This document shows, piece by piece, positions 26,742-37,953 of a stretch of DNA of 64,000 nt (positions are counted from its first letter, which is position 1; each line of letters starts with the position of its first letter). Origin of the DNA: Planctomycetota bacterium (GTDB taxonomy: Bacteria; Planctomycetota; Planctomycetia; Pirellulales; Pirellulaceae); NCBI GenBank assembly GCA_016872725.1, contig VGZC01000009.1, forward strand, positions 1 to 64,000. Reading direction: 5' to 3'. The position numbers and the translations under genes are program-made. Below the pieces are notes generated by a model. The model saw only the letters and a program-made list of their open reading frames with translations. It was not told the origin of the DNA and ran no database searches.

Positions 26742-28544
26742 ATGCCTCCATCGTCGTTCGAACGAGCACGCAGCCTGGACGCGGGAGGCGGCTTGGGTGG
26801 ATCGGTTTCCGGCTTGATCGCGGCCCTGTTCCCGCCCATGCTGATCGTCGTCCTGGGGCTCGCGCTCCAGGTCCTGGTGGATGGTCGGCGGACCGGGGTT
26901 CCGCGGCGCGGACCGCTCGGCGCGCTCTGGTCGACCTCGGTCCTCGAACCGGTTTGGTCCGAGCCGAACACGGCGCTCGGGGGCCTCGCGCTCGCCGCGG
27001 CCCTGCTTGCCGTTCTCCACGCGGCGGCCATTACCTGGCAGCGATGTTCGTCGCATGCGTCCGCGCGGCGCGTGGCGGCTGAGATCAAGCGTCGGATCCA
27101 CGACCAGGCGTTTCAGTTGGGTTCACACGACGCGCTGGGCGACGAGCGTTCGCTGCCGGAGGAACTTTTTCTGGACAAGACGGAACTCGTGCGGCAGGGT
27201 ATCGCCGCGCGGCTTCGCGCGCTGCCGCATGCGGTGATTCTGCTCGTGTTGCTCGTGGGGCTCGCGCTCGCCGTCCATCCCTGGTTGACGCTCCTGGTCC
27301 TGGCGCTGGCGGCCCTGCTGTGGAGAACGGACGCGTGGTGGAACGAACGCAACGGGGCCCGCGCTCGGCGACACCGGGAGCGAGCGAGGCTCATGGATGA
27401 GCGTCTGACGGAGACCTTGAACCTGGCGCCGCTCGCGACGGGCTATGCGATCGCCGAGTTACCCGGCGGGTCGTTCACCGAGTGGCTTCGGCAGGAGCGG
27501 GCCGAGTCATACCGGGCCGACGTCATCGACGCGGCGCGATCCCCGTGGTTCTGGATGATGGCGATTTGGAGCGTCGCGTTCGCGGTTCTCATGATCGGCC
27601 TGGCGAAGGAATCGTCGGTTTCCGAGGCGACCGTTCTCGTTGTTTCGTTGGCGAGCGCCTACTTCCCGCTCAGACGACTCGCCAAATTGCGGTCGCGTCA
27701 CGGAGCCCACGAACACGCGGCGCGCGACATCTTCCACTATCTCGACCGGAATCCGACGGTCCGCCCCATGCCCGACTCCAAGCCGCTCGCCCCCCTGCGG
27801 CGCGAACTTCGGGTCGAGAACGTGACGCTCTTTGATCGGATGGGCAAGAAGGTGCTCGACGAAGTCTCGATCACCGCGCCCGCCCTGTCGCGCATCGCCG
27901 TGCTCGCGGGCGACGTTCGCCCCCCCCGCGCCCTCGCCGGCCTCTTTCCCCGATTCTACGATCCCGTCGCCGGCCGGATCCTGTTCGACGACATGGACGT
28001 GCGCTGGGGCGAAGTCGATTCGGTCCGCGCTCAGACAATGCTCGTCTTCCGCGACTCGCTCTGCTTTACCGGGACCGTGCTCGAAAACCTGAACTGCGGC
28101 AAGACCCCGTTCACGGCGGACCGGATCCACGAGGCGGCCAAGTACTGCCATGCGATCGACTTCATCCTGGGGCTTCCGGACGGATTCGAAACGACCATCG
28201 GGCGGCAAGGCGCGCGTCTTGAGGATTCGCAGGCGTTTCGGATCGCCCTCGCCCGGGCCGTCGTCCGCGAACCGTCGTTGCTGGTGGTCGAAGAGCCCGA
28301 CGCGGCCTCGTCCGATTCCGAGCAGGCGGCGGTCGACGCCGCGCTCGCGAACGCCGCCCAAGGAAGGACACTGATCATCGTGCCGTCGCGCCTCGCGACG
28401 CTCCGGTCGGCGGACCTGGTCGTCCTGCTCCACGACGGCAAGGTCGTCGCGCAGGGAACACACGCCGAATTGTTGCAGTCGAGCGAACTGTATCGCCACC
28501 TCAATTACGTCCGTTTCCATCCCATTCCGAGCGGCGGAGGATGA
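26742..28544 (+). CDS. ABC exporter-like protein with degenerate nucleotide-binding domain
   Basis: About 600 residues: an N-terminal six-helix exporter-like region (to about 330), then an ABC-like domain. The Walker A position reads VLAGDVRPPRALAGL and lacks GxxGxGKS; the signature is GARLEDSQAFRIALARA instead of LSGGQ; Walker B is LLVVEEPDAAS; the H-loop is IIVPSRLATL, without histidine. The fold is kept but ATP hydrolysis seems unlikely. ATG 26742 is favoured by GGGGA upstream; ATG 26727 is possible. One base separates it from the PII gene. Confidence 0.78.
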   Translation: MPPSSFERARSLDAGGGLGGSVSGLIAALFPPMLIVVLGLALQVLVDGRRTGVPRRGPLGALWSTSVLEPVWSEPNTALGGLALAAALLAVLHAAAITWQRCSSHASARRVAAEIKRRIHDQAFQLGSHDALGDERSLPEELFLDKTELVRQGIAARLRALPHAVILLVLLVGLALAVHPWLTLLVLALAALLWRTDAWWNERNGARARRHRERARLMDERLTETLNLAPLATGYAIAELPGGSFTEWLRQERAESYRADVIDAARSPWFWMMAIWSVAFAVLMIGLAKESSVSEATVLVVSLASAYFPLRRLAKLRSRHGAHEHAARDIFHYLDRNPTVRPMPDSKPLAPLRRELRVENVTLFDRMGKKVLDEVSITAPALSRIAVLAGDVRPPRALAGLFPRFYDPVAGRILFDDMDVRWGEVDSVRAQTMLVFRDSLCFTGTVLENLNCGKTPFTADRIHEAAKYCHAIDFILGLPDGFETTIGRQGARLEDSQAFRIALARAVVREPSLLVVEEPDAASSDSEQAAVDAALANAAQGRTLIIVPSRLATLRSADLVVLLHDGKVVAQGTHAELLQSSELYRHLNYVRFHPIPSGGG

Positions 28545-28545
28545 C

Positions 28546-28893
28546 ATGAAGCTGGTCGTCGCGGTCATTCAGCCGACCAAACTCCAGGCCGTCCGCGAAG
28601 GCCTCGCGAACGTCGAGGTCGAACGGATGACGATTTGCGACGCGTTTGGGTATGGGCGGCAACGCGGCCGCGCCGCTCTCTACCGGGGCGTGGAATACGG
28701 AGCGCCCCTGCTCCGCAAGGCCGTGCTCGAAATCGTGGTCAACGACGATTTCCTCGAACGGACGATCGATACGATCCTCGCCTGCGCGGTGACGGGGCCG
28801 GAGGGCCAATTCGGCGACGGCAAGATCTTCGTCATGCCCGTCGACGGCGTTTGTCGGATCCACGACGGACTCCACGGCAAGGAAGCGGTCTGA
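28546..28893 (+). CDS. PII-family nitrogen regulatory protein
   Basis: A 115-residue trimer-forming signal protein. The T-loop (GRQRGRAALYRGVEYG) keeps the Tyr that is uridylylated in GlnB. The B and C loops (TGPEGQFGDGKIFV, then VDGVCRIH) bind ATP and 2-oxoglutarate, with one insertion relative to GlnB. No amtB or glnA is near. It follows the degenerate ABC protein by one base, so the two are probably co-expressed. Confidence 0.9.
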   Translation: MKLVVAVIQPTKLQAVREGLANVEVERMTICDAFGYGRQRGRAALYRGVEYGAPLLRKAVLEIVVNDDFLERTIDTILACAVTGPEGQFGDGKIFVMPVDGVCRIHDGLHGKEAV

Positions 28894-28954
28894 GGGGAGC
28901 CGTCCTTTCGGTCCGTTGCGGCCGAGTCCTTTCCGCATCGATCGAGGCAATCCA

Positions 28955-29965
28955 TTGGGTACGACGGCGTTCGCCGACATCCTCGCCCGGTATCCGCGGA
29001 TCGGCGCGGCGCCGGTGGCCCGGAAAGTCGTCGGGGGATTCAGCGGCGGCGAGGTCTGGCGCATCGATTCGGAGGGTGCGTCGCACGCGCTGCGCCGATG
29101 GCCCGACGGCTCTCGGCCGTCCCGCGTCGACGAAGTCCACTCCGTTCTGACCGCGCTCGCGAGCCGCTCGGGGCTTCCGATCGCCGCTCCGCTCGCCGCC
29201 CGCGACGGCTCCCGGTGGACCTGGTGGGGCGGGGACATTTGGGAATTGACGCGCTGGTTGCCCGGCGAGCCGCCGCGAAGCCGAACGACGAACCCGGCGC
29301 TTGTCGCCGCCGCGATGCGGGGACTTGCGGCGTTTCACTCGGCCGCGCGAGGGCTCACACCCCCGGCTTTCGGAGAATCGCCGTCGATCGTCGAGCGCCG
29401 CGGACTCGCGCGCGACGGAATCGCATGGAATGCGTCGACGTTCGAACGGGCCGTCGCCACGGCCCGCGATCCGCAACTCGCCCCGCGTGCCGAACGTGTC
29501 CGGAACGCCGCTCCGCCCTGGTTGCCGGTCGTTCGCGCGGACCTCGACGGGGCGCACGCCGGTCCGCTGCATTGGATCTTGCGCGACGTGTGGCGGTCCA
29601 ACCTGCTGTTTGAGGGAGAGCGGTTGTCCGGATGGATCGATTTCGACGCGATGCGGATCGATAGTCCGTCGGCCGACATCGCTCGATTGCTTGGGTCGCT
29701 GGCTTCCGATCGCCCGACGTGGCAAGAAGGCCTTTCCGCGTATCGGGAAAGCGTCGCGCTCGGCGCGGACGACGCGCGACGCATCCTCGCGTTCCAGCGT
29801 TCGGGAGTCCTGTTTTCGGCGATCAATTGGCTTCGATGGTTGGTGGCGGAACGCCGAACGTTCGACGATCGGGCGGCTGCCATTCGGAGGTGGGACGAAT
29901 GGATCGGCGACCTCGAAGCGGGCCCCGCCGCGTTCGCATGGATCGGCGACCGCGCGGGATGGTGA
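28955..29965 (+). CDS. APH-like phosphotransferase family protein
   Basis: About 336 residues. TTG 28955 is preferred (GAGGCAATCCA before it) over TTG 28916. The protein-kinase-like fold of aminoglycoside and choline kinases is suggested by WILRDVWRSNLLFEG (catalytic Asp and Asn) and SGWIDFDAM (metal-binding Asp). The substrate is unknown. It lies 61 bases after the PII gene on the same strand. Confidence 0.68.
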   Translation: MGTTAFADILARYPRIGAAPVARKVVGGFSGGEVWRIDSEGASHALRRWPDGSRPSRVDEVHSVLTALASRSGLPIAAPLAARDGSRWTWWGGDIWELTRWLPGEPPRSRTTNPALVAAAMRGLAAFHSAARGLTPPAFGESPSIVERRGLARDGIAWNASTFERAVATARDPQLAPRAERVRNAAPPWLPVVRADLDGAHAGPLHWILRDVWRSNLLFEGERLSGWIDFDAMRIDSPSADIARLLGSLASDRPTWQEGLSAYRESVALGADDARRILAFQRSGVLFSAINWLRWLVAERRTFDDRAAAIRRWDEWIGDLEAGPAAFAWIGDRAGW

Positions 29966-30037
29966 GGCGGCGGGATCCGGGGCCAACGCAACCCCGCCTC
30001 ACCGAACGCGGCGGCGGGTCGGGCCGCGCGGTCGGCG

Positions 30038-30067
30038 TTGACGGTCTTGCGAACGGGCACCTACAAT
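30038..30067 (+). promoter_or_regulatory. sigma-70-type promoter of the DsbD-like gene
   Basis: TTGACG (30038-30043), 18 bp, TACAAT (30062-30067). The predicted leader is about 25 bases to ATG 30099, which has GGAGG six bases upstream. Confidence 0.72.
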
Positions 30068-30098
30068 GCGCACGGACAGGCGAGGATGGAGGTTGAGC

Positions 30099-32084
30099 AT
30101 GATCGTTCGTATGCGCGCACCGATGAACGCGGCGTGGCTCGTTCGCTTCTTCCTTTGCGCCTGCGCGATCGTCGCATCGGGCCCGGGACTCCGGGCGCAG
30201 GGCGCCGGCGCCCCTCCATCCCCGACTTTGGAGTTTCCTCCGCCCCTCGATGGCCTCCTGGGCGAATCGGACGACAGTCGGCATGTGACCTTTCAGGCGA
30301 AATACGAGTTGCTCAAGGATGGCGACTCCGGCATCGTTTCGCTGATGGCCGTGATCGATCCGACGTGGCATGTCTATTCGCTGACGCAGGCACCCGGGGG
30401 GCCGACCAAGTCGACGATTCGCATCGAGTCGGATCGGGTCGAATCGACCGGGCCGTTTGTGCCCGACGACCCGCCTCATGCGAAACAGGACGAGATTTTT
30501 GGAATGGTGGTCGAGGAACACGCGGGGCAGGTCGTTTGGACGGCGCCCATTCGATGGAAAGGCGGCGCGGACCCGGCCGCCTCGACGATCCGGCTCGTCT
30601 ACGACGGTCAGATCTGCAAGGACATGGGTAGTTGCATTCTGCTTCCCGATGTCGCGATCGACGCGGTGTTCGGCGGGTACGTCGAGTCGTTGCCGAACCT
30701 GGGGTCGGCGAGCGAGTCGGCGACGGGCTCGCCCGCCGCCGGCGCGGCGCCCGTGCCCCGCAAGGCGGTCAGTCCGGGCCTGCTCCTCGCCTATGTCGGA
30801 TTGGGCTTTCTTGGCGGGATCATCCTGAACCTCATGCCGTGCGTCCTGCCCGTCGTCGGGCTCAAGATCCTGTCGTTCGCCGAGCAGGCGCACATGCGGA
30901 GGGGACGCGTCTTCTGGCTCAACGTCTGGTTCTCGCTCGGGTTGGTTTCGGTCTTTCTCGTTCTCGCCACGTTGGCCGCCGCGTTCAACATGAGTTGGGG
31001 CGAGCAGTTCACGCACACGTGGTTCAAGGTCGCCATGATCGTGCTCGTGTTCGTGATGGCGCTCAGCTTCCTTGGGGTATGGGAAATCCCGATGCCGAGT
31101 TTTCTCGGGCGCGGCGCGGCGAACGACTTGCAGGATCGGGAGGGGGCGAGCGGCGCGTTTTTCAAGGGCGTCTTCACGACGCTCCTTTCGACTCCGTGCA
31201 GCGGGCCCGCGTTGGGTCCGACATTCAGCTTCCTGCTGTCCCAGCCCGCCTACGTCACCTATCTCCTGTTCCTCAGCATCGGCCTGGGGATGGCCTCGCC
31301 CTATCTCGTGATCGGCGCGTTCCCGAAACTCATCCGTTTCCTTCCGCGACCGGGCATGTGGATGGAGACGTTCAAGGAGGTCATGGGTTTTGTCATGCTC
31401 GCGACGGTCGTCTTCCTTTTCACGACGATCAGCGCGAGGTGGTTTGTCCCGACATGGACGTTGCTGGTGGGTGTCTGGTTCGCGTGCTGGCTCGTCGGCC
31501 GAGTTCCGATCACGGCCGAAGGCCCGGTCAAGTTCCGGGCGTGGATCGGCGCGGCCACGGCGTCGATCGCCGTGGGGCTCCTGGGATTCACCGTCCTTGC
31601 GCCGCACGACTTGACCGCATCCGACGGGGAAACGGCGAAGAGCGCGCACCAATTGCCTTGGAAACCATTCACGCCCGCGATGCTCGAACAAAACCTCTCG
31701 GCGGGCAAGACCGTACTTGTCGATTTCACCGCGCAGTGGTGCCTGACCTGCAAATACAACCTCTACTGGACGATCAACACGCGCGAGGTGAAGGAGCTTG
31801 TCGAGCGAAACGGAGTGGTCCCTTTGCTAGCGGACTGGACGGACCGCAACGACGAGATCAAGCGGGCGCTCGCGAAACTCCAATCGAATTCGATCCCCGT
31901 GCTCGCCATCTATCCGGCGGGTCGCCCGGCCGAAGTGATGGTCATGCGCGATGTGATACGCAAGGAGTCGCTGCTCGACGCGCTGCGGAAAGCCGGTCCT
32001 TCGCCCGGAGTCGACGGACGCGGATCGGAGGAAAACGACGCGACGGCCATGGCGACCGGCGGAACCGGCGGCGGCGCGCGGTAG
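30099..32084 (+). CDS. dsbD: DsbD-family thiol:disulfide interchange protein
   Basis: About 661 residues. An N-terminal signal and a periplasmic domain (to about 215) contain QICKDMGSC, the nDsbD cysteine pair. About eight membrane segments follow, with LMPCVLPVVGL and TPCSGPALGP carrying the buried redox cysteines. The C-terminal thioredoxin domain has AQWCLTCKYN near residue 545. It moves electrons from cytoplasmic thioredoxin to periplasmic proteins, possibly including secreted TlpA-like proteins such as the one at 56082. Confidence 0.9.
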   Translation: MIVRMRAPMNAAWLVRFFLCACAIVASGPGLRAQGAGAPPSPTLEFPPPLDGLLGESDDSRHVTFQAKYELLKDGDSGIVSLMAVIDPTWHVYSLTQAPGGPTKSTIRIESDRVESTGPFVPDDPPHAKQDEIFGMVVEEHAGQVVWTAPIRWKGGADPAASTIRLVYDGQICKDMGSCILLPDVAIDAVFGGYVESLPNLGSASESATGSPAAGAAPVPRKAVSPGLLLAYVGLGFLGGIILNLMPCVLPVVGLKILSFAEQAHMRRGRVFWLNVWFSLGLVSVFLVLATLAAAFNMSWGEQFTHTWFKVAMIVLVFVMALSFLGVWEIPMPSFLGRGAANDLQDREGASGAFFKGVFTTLLSTPCSGPALGPTFSFLLSQPAYVTYLLFLSIGLGMASPYLVIGAFPKLIRFLPRPGMWMETFKEVMGFVMLATVVFLFTTISARWFVPTWTLLVGVWFACWLVGRVPITAEGPVKFRAWIGAATASIAVGLLGFTVLAPHDLTASDGETAKSAHQLPWKPFTPAMLEQNLSAGKTVLVDFTAQWCLTCKYNLYWTINTREVKELVERNGVVPLLADWTDRNDEIKRALAKLQSNSIPVLAIYPAGRPAEVMVMRDVIRKESLLDALRKAGPSPGVDGRGSEENDATAMATGGTGGGAR

Positions 32085-32102
32085 GCGAGGCGAAAGCCCC
32101 GG

Positions 32103-33167
32103 CTAGGCGGCGAACCGAACGTCGCCTTGTCCGGCGACGACCGTTCCGATCGGAAACACGGCCTCCCCCGATTGTTCGCATGCGCGGACGATCGAATCGA
32201 CGAAATGCGGGCTGACGACGAGCGCCATGCCGATTCCCATGTTGAATACGCGGTCCATTTCCTCCGTATCGACATCGCCGAGTCGCCGAAGCCAGTCGAA
32301 AACGGGCGGAACGGGCCAACTTCCCCGTTGCAGGACGACGTCGCATCTCCGGGGGACGATGCGCGCGATGTTCTCGCCCAGGCCGCCGCCCGTGATGTGG
32401 GCGATGCCGTGCACCACCTGTTTCACGCGGTAGTTCCTCAGGATGCGGCGGACGGTCGGCGCGTAGATGCGGGTCGGAGCGAGAAGGACTTCCCCGACGG
32501 TCGCGCCGAGTGACGGAATCATGTCATTCACGTCGAACCGACCGATTTCGAAGACCAGTTTGCGGACCAGGCTGTAGCCGTTGCTGTGGACGCCCGTGGA
32601 GGCGAGTCCGAGGACGACGTCGCCGCGCGCGATGGCGGAACCGGTGATGAGCCGTTTGCGCTCGACCACGCCGACGCAGAACCCGGCCAGGTCGTAGTCC
32701 CCGGGCGCGTAGAGGTCGGGCATGATCGCCGTTTCGCCGCCGAGCAGCGCGCAGTCGGCTTGGATGCATCCGTCGCTGATACCCGTGACGATCGATTCGA
32801 GCAGGCCCGGATCGTCCCGCGACATGGCGACATAATCGAGGAAGAAGAGCGGCTCCGCCCCGCAACACAACGCGTCGTTGACGCACATCGCGACCAGGTC
32901 GATCCCGATCGTCCCATGGAAACCGGTCCGCTGGGCGATCTTGAGTTTCGTGCCGACTCCGTCCGTGCACGAGACGAGCACCGGATCGTCGTATTTCCGC
33001 GAAAAGATCGAACTCGGAAAGTCGAGTTGGAAAAGGCCCGCGAATCCGCCGTCCAACTTGAGCACCCGGGGGCAAAACGTCCGATGCATGAGGCGGGGCA
33101 ACCGGGCCATCGATTGTTCATAGATGTCCAGGTCGACTCCCGCGTCCTTATACGATACCTTGGCCAT
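32103..33167 (-). CDS. purM: phosphoribosylformylglycinamidine cyclo-ligase
   Basis: A 354-residue AIR synthetase of purine synthesis. ATG 33167 begins [37 protein letters not shown] and [13 protein letters not shown] are conserved PurM motifs. It converts FGAM to AIR using ATP. No strong ribosome-binding site is seen. It converges with the dsbD-like gene, 18 bases between stops. Not linked to other pur genes here. Confidence 0.94.
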   Translation of the reverse strand: MAKVSYKDAGVDLDIYEQSMARLPRLMHRTFCPRVLKLDGGFAGLFQLDFPSSIFSRKYDDPVLVSCTDGVGTKLKIAQRTGFHGTIGIDLVAMCVNDALCCGAEPLFFLDYVAMSRDDPGLLESIVTGISDGCIQADCALLGGETAIMPDLYAPGDYDLAGFCVGVVERKRLITGSAIARGDVVLGLASTGVHSNGYSLVRKLVFEIGRFDVNDMIPSLGATVGEVLLAPTRIYAPTVRRILRNYRVKQVVHGIAHITGGGLGENIARIVPRRCDVVLQRGSWPVPPVFDWLRRLGDVDTEEMDRVFNMGIGMALVVSPHFVDSIVRACEQSGEAVFPIGTVVAGQGDVRFAA

Positions 33168-33569
33168 GCCGGTGCGCGCCCCAACGGATCGATTCGCCAA
33201 ACGCCGTTCGCGGGCCATTGTTGCCGACCGGTTTCCTTTCAACAAGGTGGTCCGCGGCGACTCGATCCGTACTCCCGCGCGACCCCGCCGACCGGCATAA
33301 TCGTTTCGCCCGGACAACCTTGCGGGACGCGCGCCGAGCGCCGCCGTCGGGCTCCCGACGGCTCCCCGGTTCCCCGCCAGAACCTACAATTTCCCAGGCT
33401 GGCCGGACCCGCCGGTTTCGCGAGGATTGCCCAACCGGCGCGCCGCGCGGCGAGCCGCCTTTTTTGGGCGGGAAACGGAGCGACAAACGAGGATCGGTTC
33501 GTTGTCGGGTGGTATTTTTCTGGCATGACACCAGGATCGGCCCCCATTGCGACGCGCTGAGACTCAACC
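33168..33569. other. 402-bp divergent region between purM and glgX
   Basis: No gene seen. TACAAT at 33385-33390 reads toward glgX but lacks a clear -35 at 17 bp. It would leave a leader of about 175 bases. No operator was recognised. Confidence 0.4.
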
Positions 33570-35705
<2,136 letters not shown>

Positions 35706-35817
35706 CGGAGGAAGGGCGACGAACGGGCCTCGACCGCTCGATGCCGCGCATCCGCGGGGTCCATGGGAGTACGATGGCCGACCCGCGCGCGGACGGCTCG
35801 ATGCCGAAGTCGCGGAA

Positions 35818-36306
35818 TTACGACTCGTCGACCGTTTCGAGTTCGTGGCCGAATCGCTGGATCGCCTGTTCCGGATTGACATTGAACAGAACGCGGCCGG
35901 TCGTCGTCCACGCGTCGGTGTCGTACAGGAACACGGCGGTCGCCGCTCGGCTCCGCTCGACCATGTCGACGTCCTCCATGCCTCCGCCTTCGATCGCTCG
36001 AAACCGGACGGTGACACCCACGAGGGCGCGGAGGTTCCCCGTACCGCGCTCGCGCGCGAAACGCACGCTATCCTGGAAGTCGACGTCCGACCATTCGAGG
36101 CCGCGCGGAATGCCGCTTCGCGACGCGAGGGAAACGAAACGCGCTTCGAGGTGTTCGCGGCGAAGATGGAACAGATCGCGCGCCTGCCTCAATCGGATCA
36201 CGCGCTGCCGAAGCCGCCGATGCGGACTCCACCCATACCACGCGGCGAGACCGCCGATGACAGCCACCGTAAGCCCACCCGCGCCGACCAGCCAATACGA
36301 CCCCAT
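35818..36306 (-). CDS. membrane-anchored hypothetical protein
   Basis: A 162-residue protein with one N-terminal helix (GAGGLTVAVIGGLAAWYGW) and a basic, helical linker (RQRVIRLRQARDLFHLRRE). The soluble part (LRALVGVTVRFRAIEGG, then FLYDTDAWTTTGRVLFN) looks like a small beta domain. Probably anchored in the inner membrane facing the cytoplasm. Not recognised. Confidence 0.65.
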   Translation of the reverse strand: MGSYWLVGAGGLTVAVIGGLAAWYGWSPHRRLRQRVIRLRQARDLFHLRREHLEARFVSLASRSGIPRGLEWSDVDFQDSVRFARERGTGNLRALVGVTVRFRAIEGGGMEDVDMVERSRAATAVFLYDTDAWTTTGRVLFNVNPEQAIQRFGHELETVDES

Positions 36307-36438
36307 GGCGACAAGCTCCTCGATCGCCGGTCGACGGTTCGAATGCTTCCTGCGACGGCAGCCCGCCCGCCGACCCGCCTTGATTCTAGGGACTCACCGC
36401 TCCCGTTCGCAACCGTTTTTTTTCAAACGAGCCGTCTG

Positions 36439-36750
36439 ATGCCCATGCTCGGCGCTCATATGTCCGTCTCGGGGGGTTTTTTCAAGGCCGTCGAGGCGGC
36501 AGCCGCGCTGGGGATGGAGACGGTCCAGATTCTCACGCACAGTCCGTCGCGATGGGCCGTCGAGCCCCGGATTCCCGAGACGCGGATCGAGTCGTTCCGC
36601 GCGGCGATTGCCGCGTCGGGCATCGACCGAACCGCCGCGCACGCGTCCTATTTGATCAGCCTCGCCGCGCAACCACCCCGACGCTCGCGACCACGCCCTG
36701 TTGGCCGCGCGCGTCGCGGAGTATCATCACGAGGCGGCCCGCCCGAATGA
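36439..36750 (+). pseudogene. nfo: N-terminal remnant of deoxyribonuclease IV (nfo)
   Basis: The first 80 or so codons match endonuclease IV (MPMLGAHMSVSGGFFKAVEA, then AHASYLISLA). Full proteins are about 280 residues and carry the metal-binding His and Glu residues further on, all missing here. After about 36668 the frame turns into Pro/Arg-rich nonsense and stops at 36750. A different frame over 36670-36760 (HALLAARVAEYHHEAARP) looks protein-like, as if another gene's tail had been fused on by a deletion. Confidence 0.78.
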
Positions 36751-36792
36751 CGCGGGTCCGCGGCGGACGTTCGGGAGCACAAGGAGTCGCGG

Positions 36793-37221
36793 ATGAGTTT
36801 TCTGCCTCGTCGTCGAGTCGTTGCGCCGGTCGATTTCTCCGATCGGTCGGTGGAGGTCGTCAAGACAGCGCGGGATATCGCGGGCGTTCAAGGGCAGGTC
36901 CTGGTCGTCCATGTCCTTCCGGAACTCAGCCCCACCGATCCGGGTGTGATCTGGGAGACGATCGACGACTCGTCCCGGATCGAAAAGGCCGGTCGGACGC
37001 TCCGCGATACCTATCCGGCCGACGATCCGTCGAAGACGCGGTTCGAGGTCGTGGTCGGCGATCCGGGACATGAAGTGGCGGCGATCGCCGAACGGACAAG
37101 TGCCGACTTGATCGTTGTCGCGTCGCACGGGCGCACCGGCGTCAAACGACTGTTGATCGGCTCGGTCGCCGAGCGCATCGTGCGGCTGGCCCACTGCCCC
37201 GTCCTCGTCTTGCGGTCCTAG
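36793..37221 (+). CDS. universal stress protein (UspA family)
   Basis: A 142-residue Usp protein with AAGGAG six bases before ATG 36793. The ATP-binding motif is ASHGRTGVKRLLIGSVAE and the last strand is CPVLVLRS. PVDFSDRS is the usual N-terminal strand. It probably binds ATP and acts in stress survival. The rhomboid gene follows after 38 bases. Confidence 0.93.
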   Translation: MSFLPRRRVVAPVDFSDRSVEVVKTARDIAGVQGQVLVVHVLPELSPTDPGVIWETIDDSSRIEKAGRTLRDTYPADDPSKTRFEVVVGDPGHEVAAIAERTSADLIVVASHGRTGVKRLLIGSVAERIVRLAHCPVLVLRS

Positions 37222-37259
37222 CGCTCACCGCGATCCAAGCTCGCCAACGCGACGTCGGC

Positions 37260-37871
37260 ATGCTTCCCCTCCGCGACAACATCCCCTCGCGCACGGTTCC
37301 GGCGGTCAACTACGCGCTGATCCTGGCGACCGGACTTGTGTTCCTGGTTCAAGTGAACGCGCGGGACTCGGGCCAGGACCTTGTCGAGCGTTTCGGAATG
37401 ATTCCGCAGCGCGTTTTCCACCCGGACCGGCCCGTCACGATCGTCGACAAAGGCCACGCGGGGCTCGGTATCGTGCGGGCCGAGCGGACCTTGGCGCCGA
37501 CTCCGTTTTCTCCGTGGCTGACGCTCCTCACGTGCGTCTTCCTGCACGGCGGTTGGACGCACCTGATCGGAAATCTGTGGTTCCTGCACATTTTCGGCGA
37601 CAATGTCGAGGACCGGCTTGGGCACTTGGGATACCTTCTTTTCTTCGTCATTCAGGTCATCGTGCTTCCCGCGCCGCTCTTTCTCGGAATCTGGTTCCTC
37701 TTCCAGTTCCTGCAAGGCACGATATCGGTCGGTTCGGTCGTGACCGAAGGCGTCGCGTGGTGGGCGCACATCGGCGGATTCGTGGCCGGAGCCTTGATCG
37801 CGTTCGTGTTGAGCGCATCGGGCGCGGCTCGATCACCGGTGCGCGACCGGTGGACAGGGCGGCGTCCGTAG
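37260..37871 (+). pseudogene. rhomboid-family protein lacking the catalytic serine segment
   Basis: A 203-residue membrane protein. The N-terminus and first helices match planctomycete rhomboid proteases (LTLLTCVFLHGGWTHLIGN, then GDNVEDRLGHLGYLLFF), and the His helix is intact (AWWAHIGGFVAGA). The GxSG helix expected between LLFF and VIQVIVLPAP is absent, an in-frame loss of roughly 58 residues. It cannot be an active serine protease. It is either a decayed gene or a rhomboid pseudoenzyme; the intact frame allows the latter. Confidence 0.78.
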
Positions 37872-37953
37872 TGGCCGCGCCGCGTTCCAACGACCCATTC
37901 ACGCGTGCGGCGCGCGGGAGTCCGTCGCCACGGCTCGCCGACGATTCCCCCGC

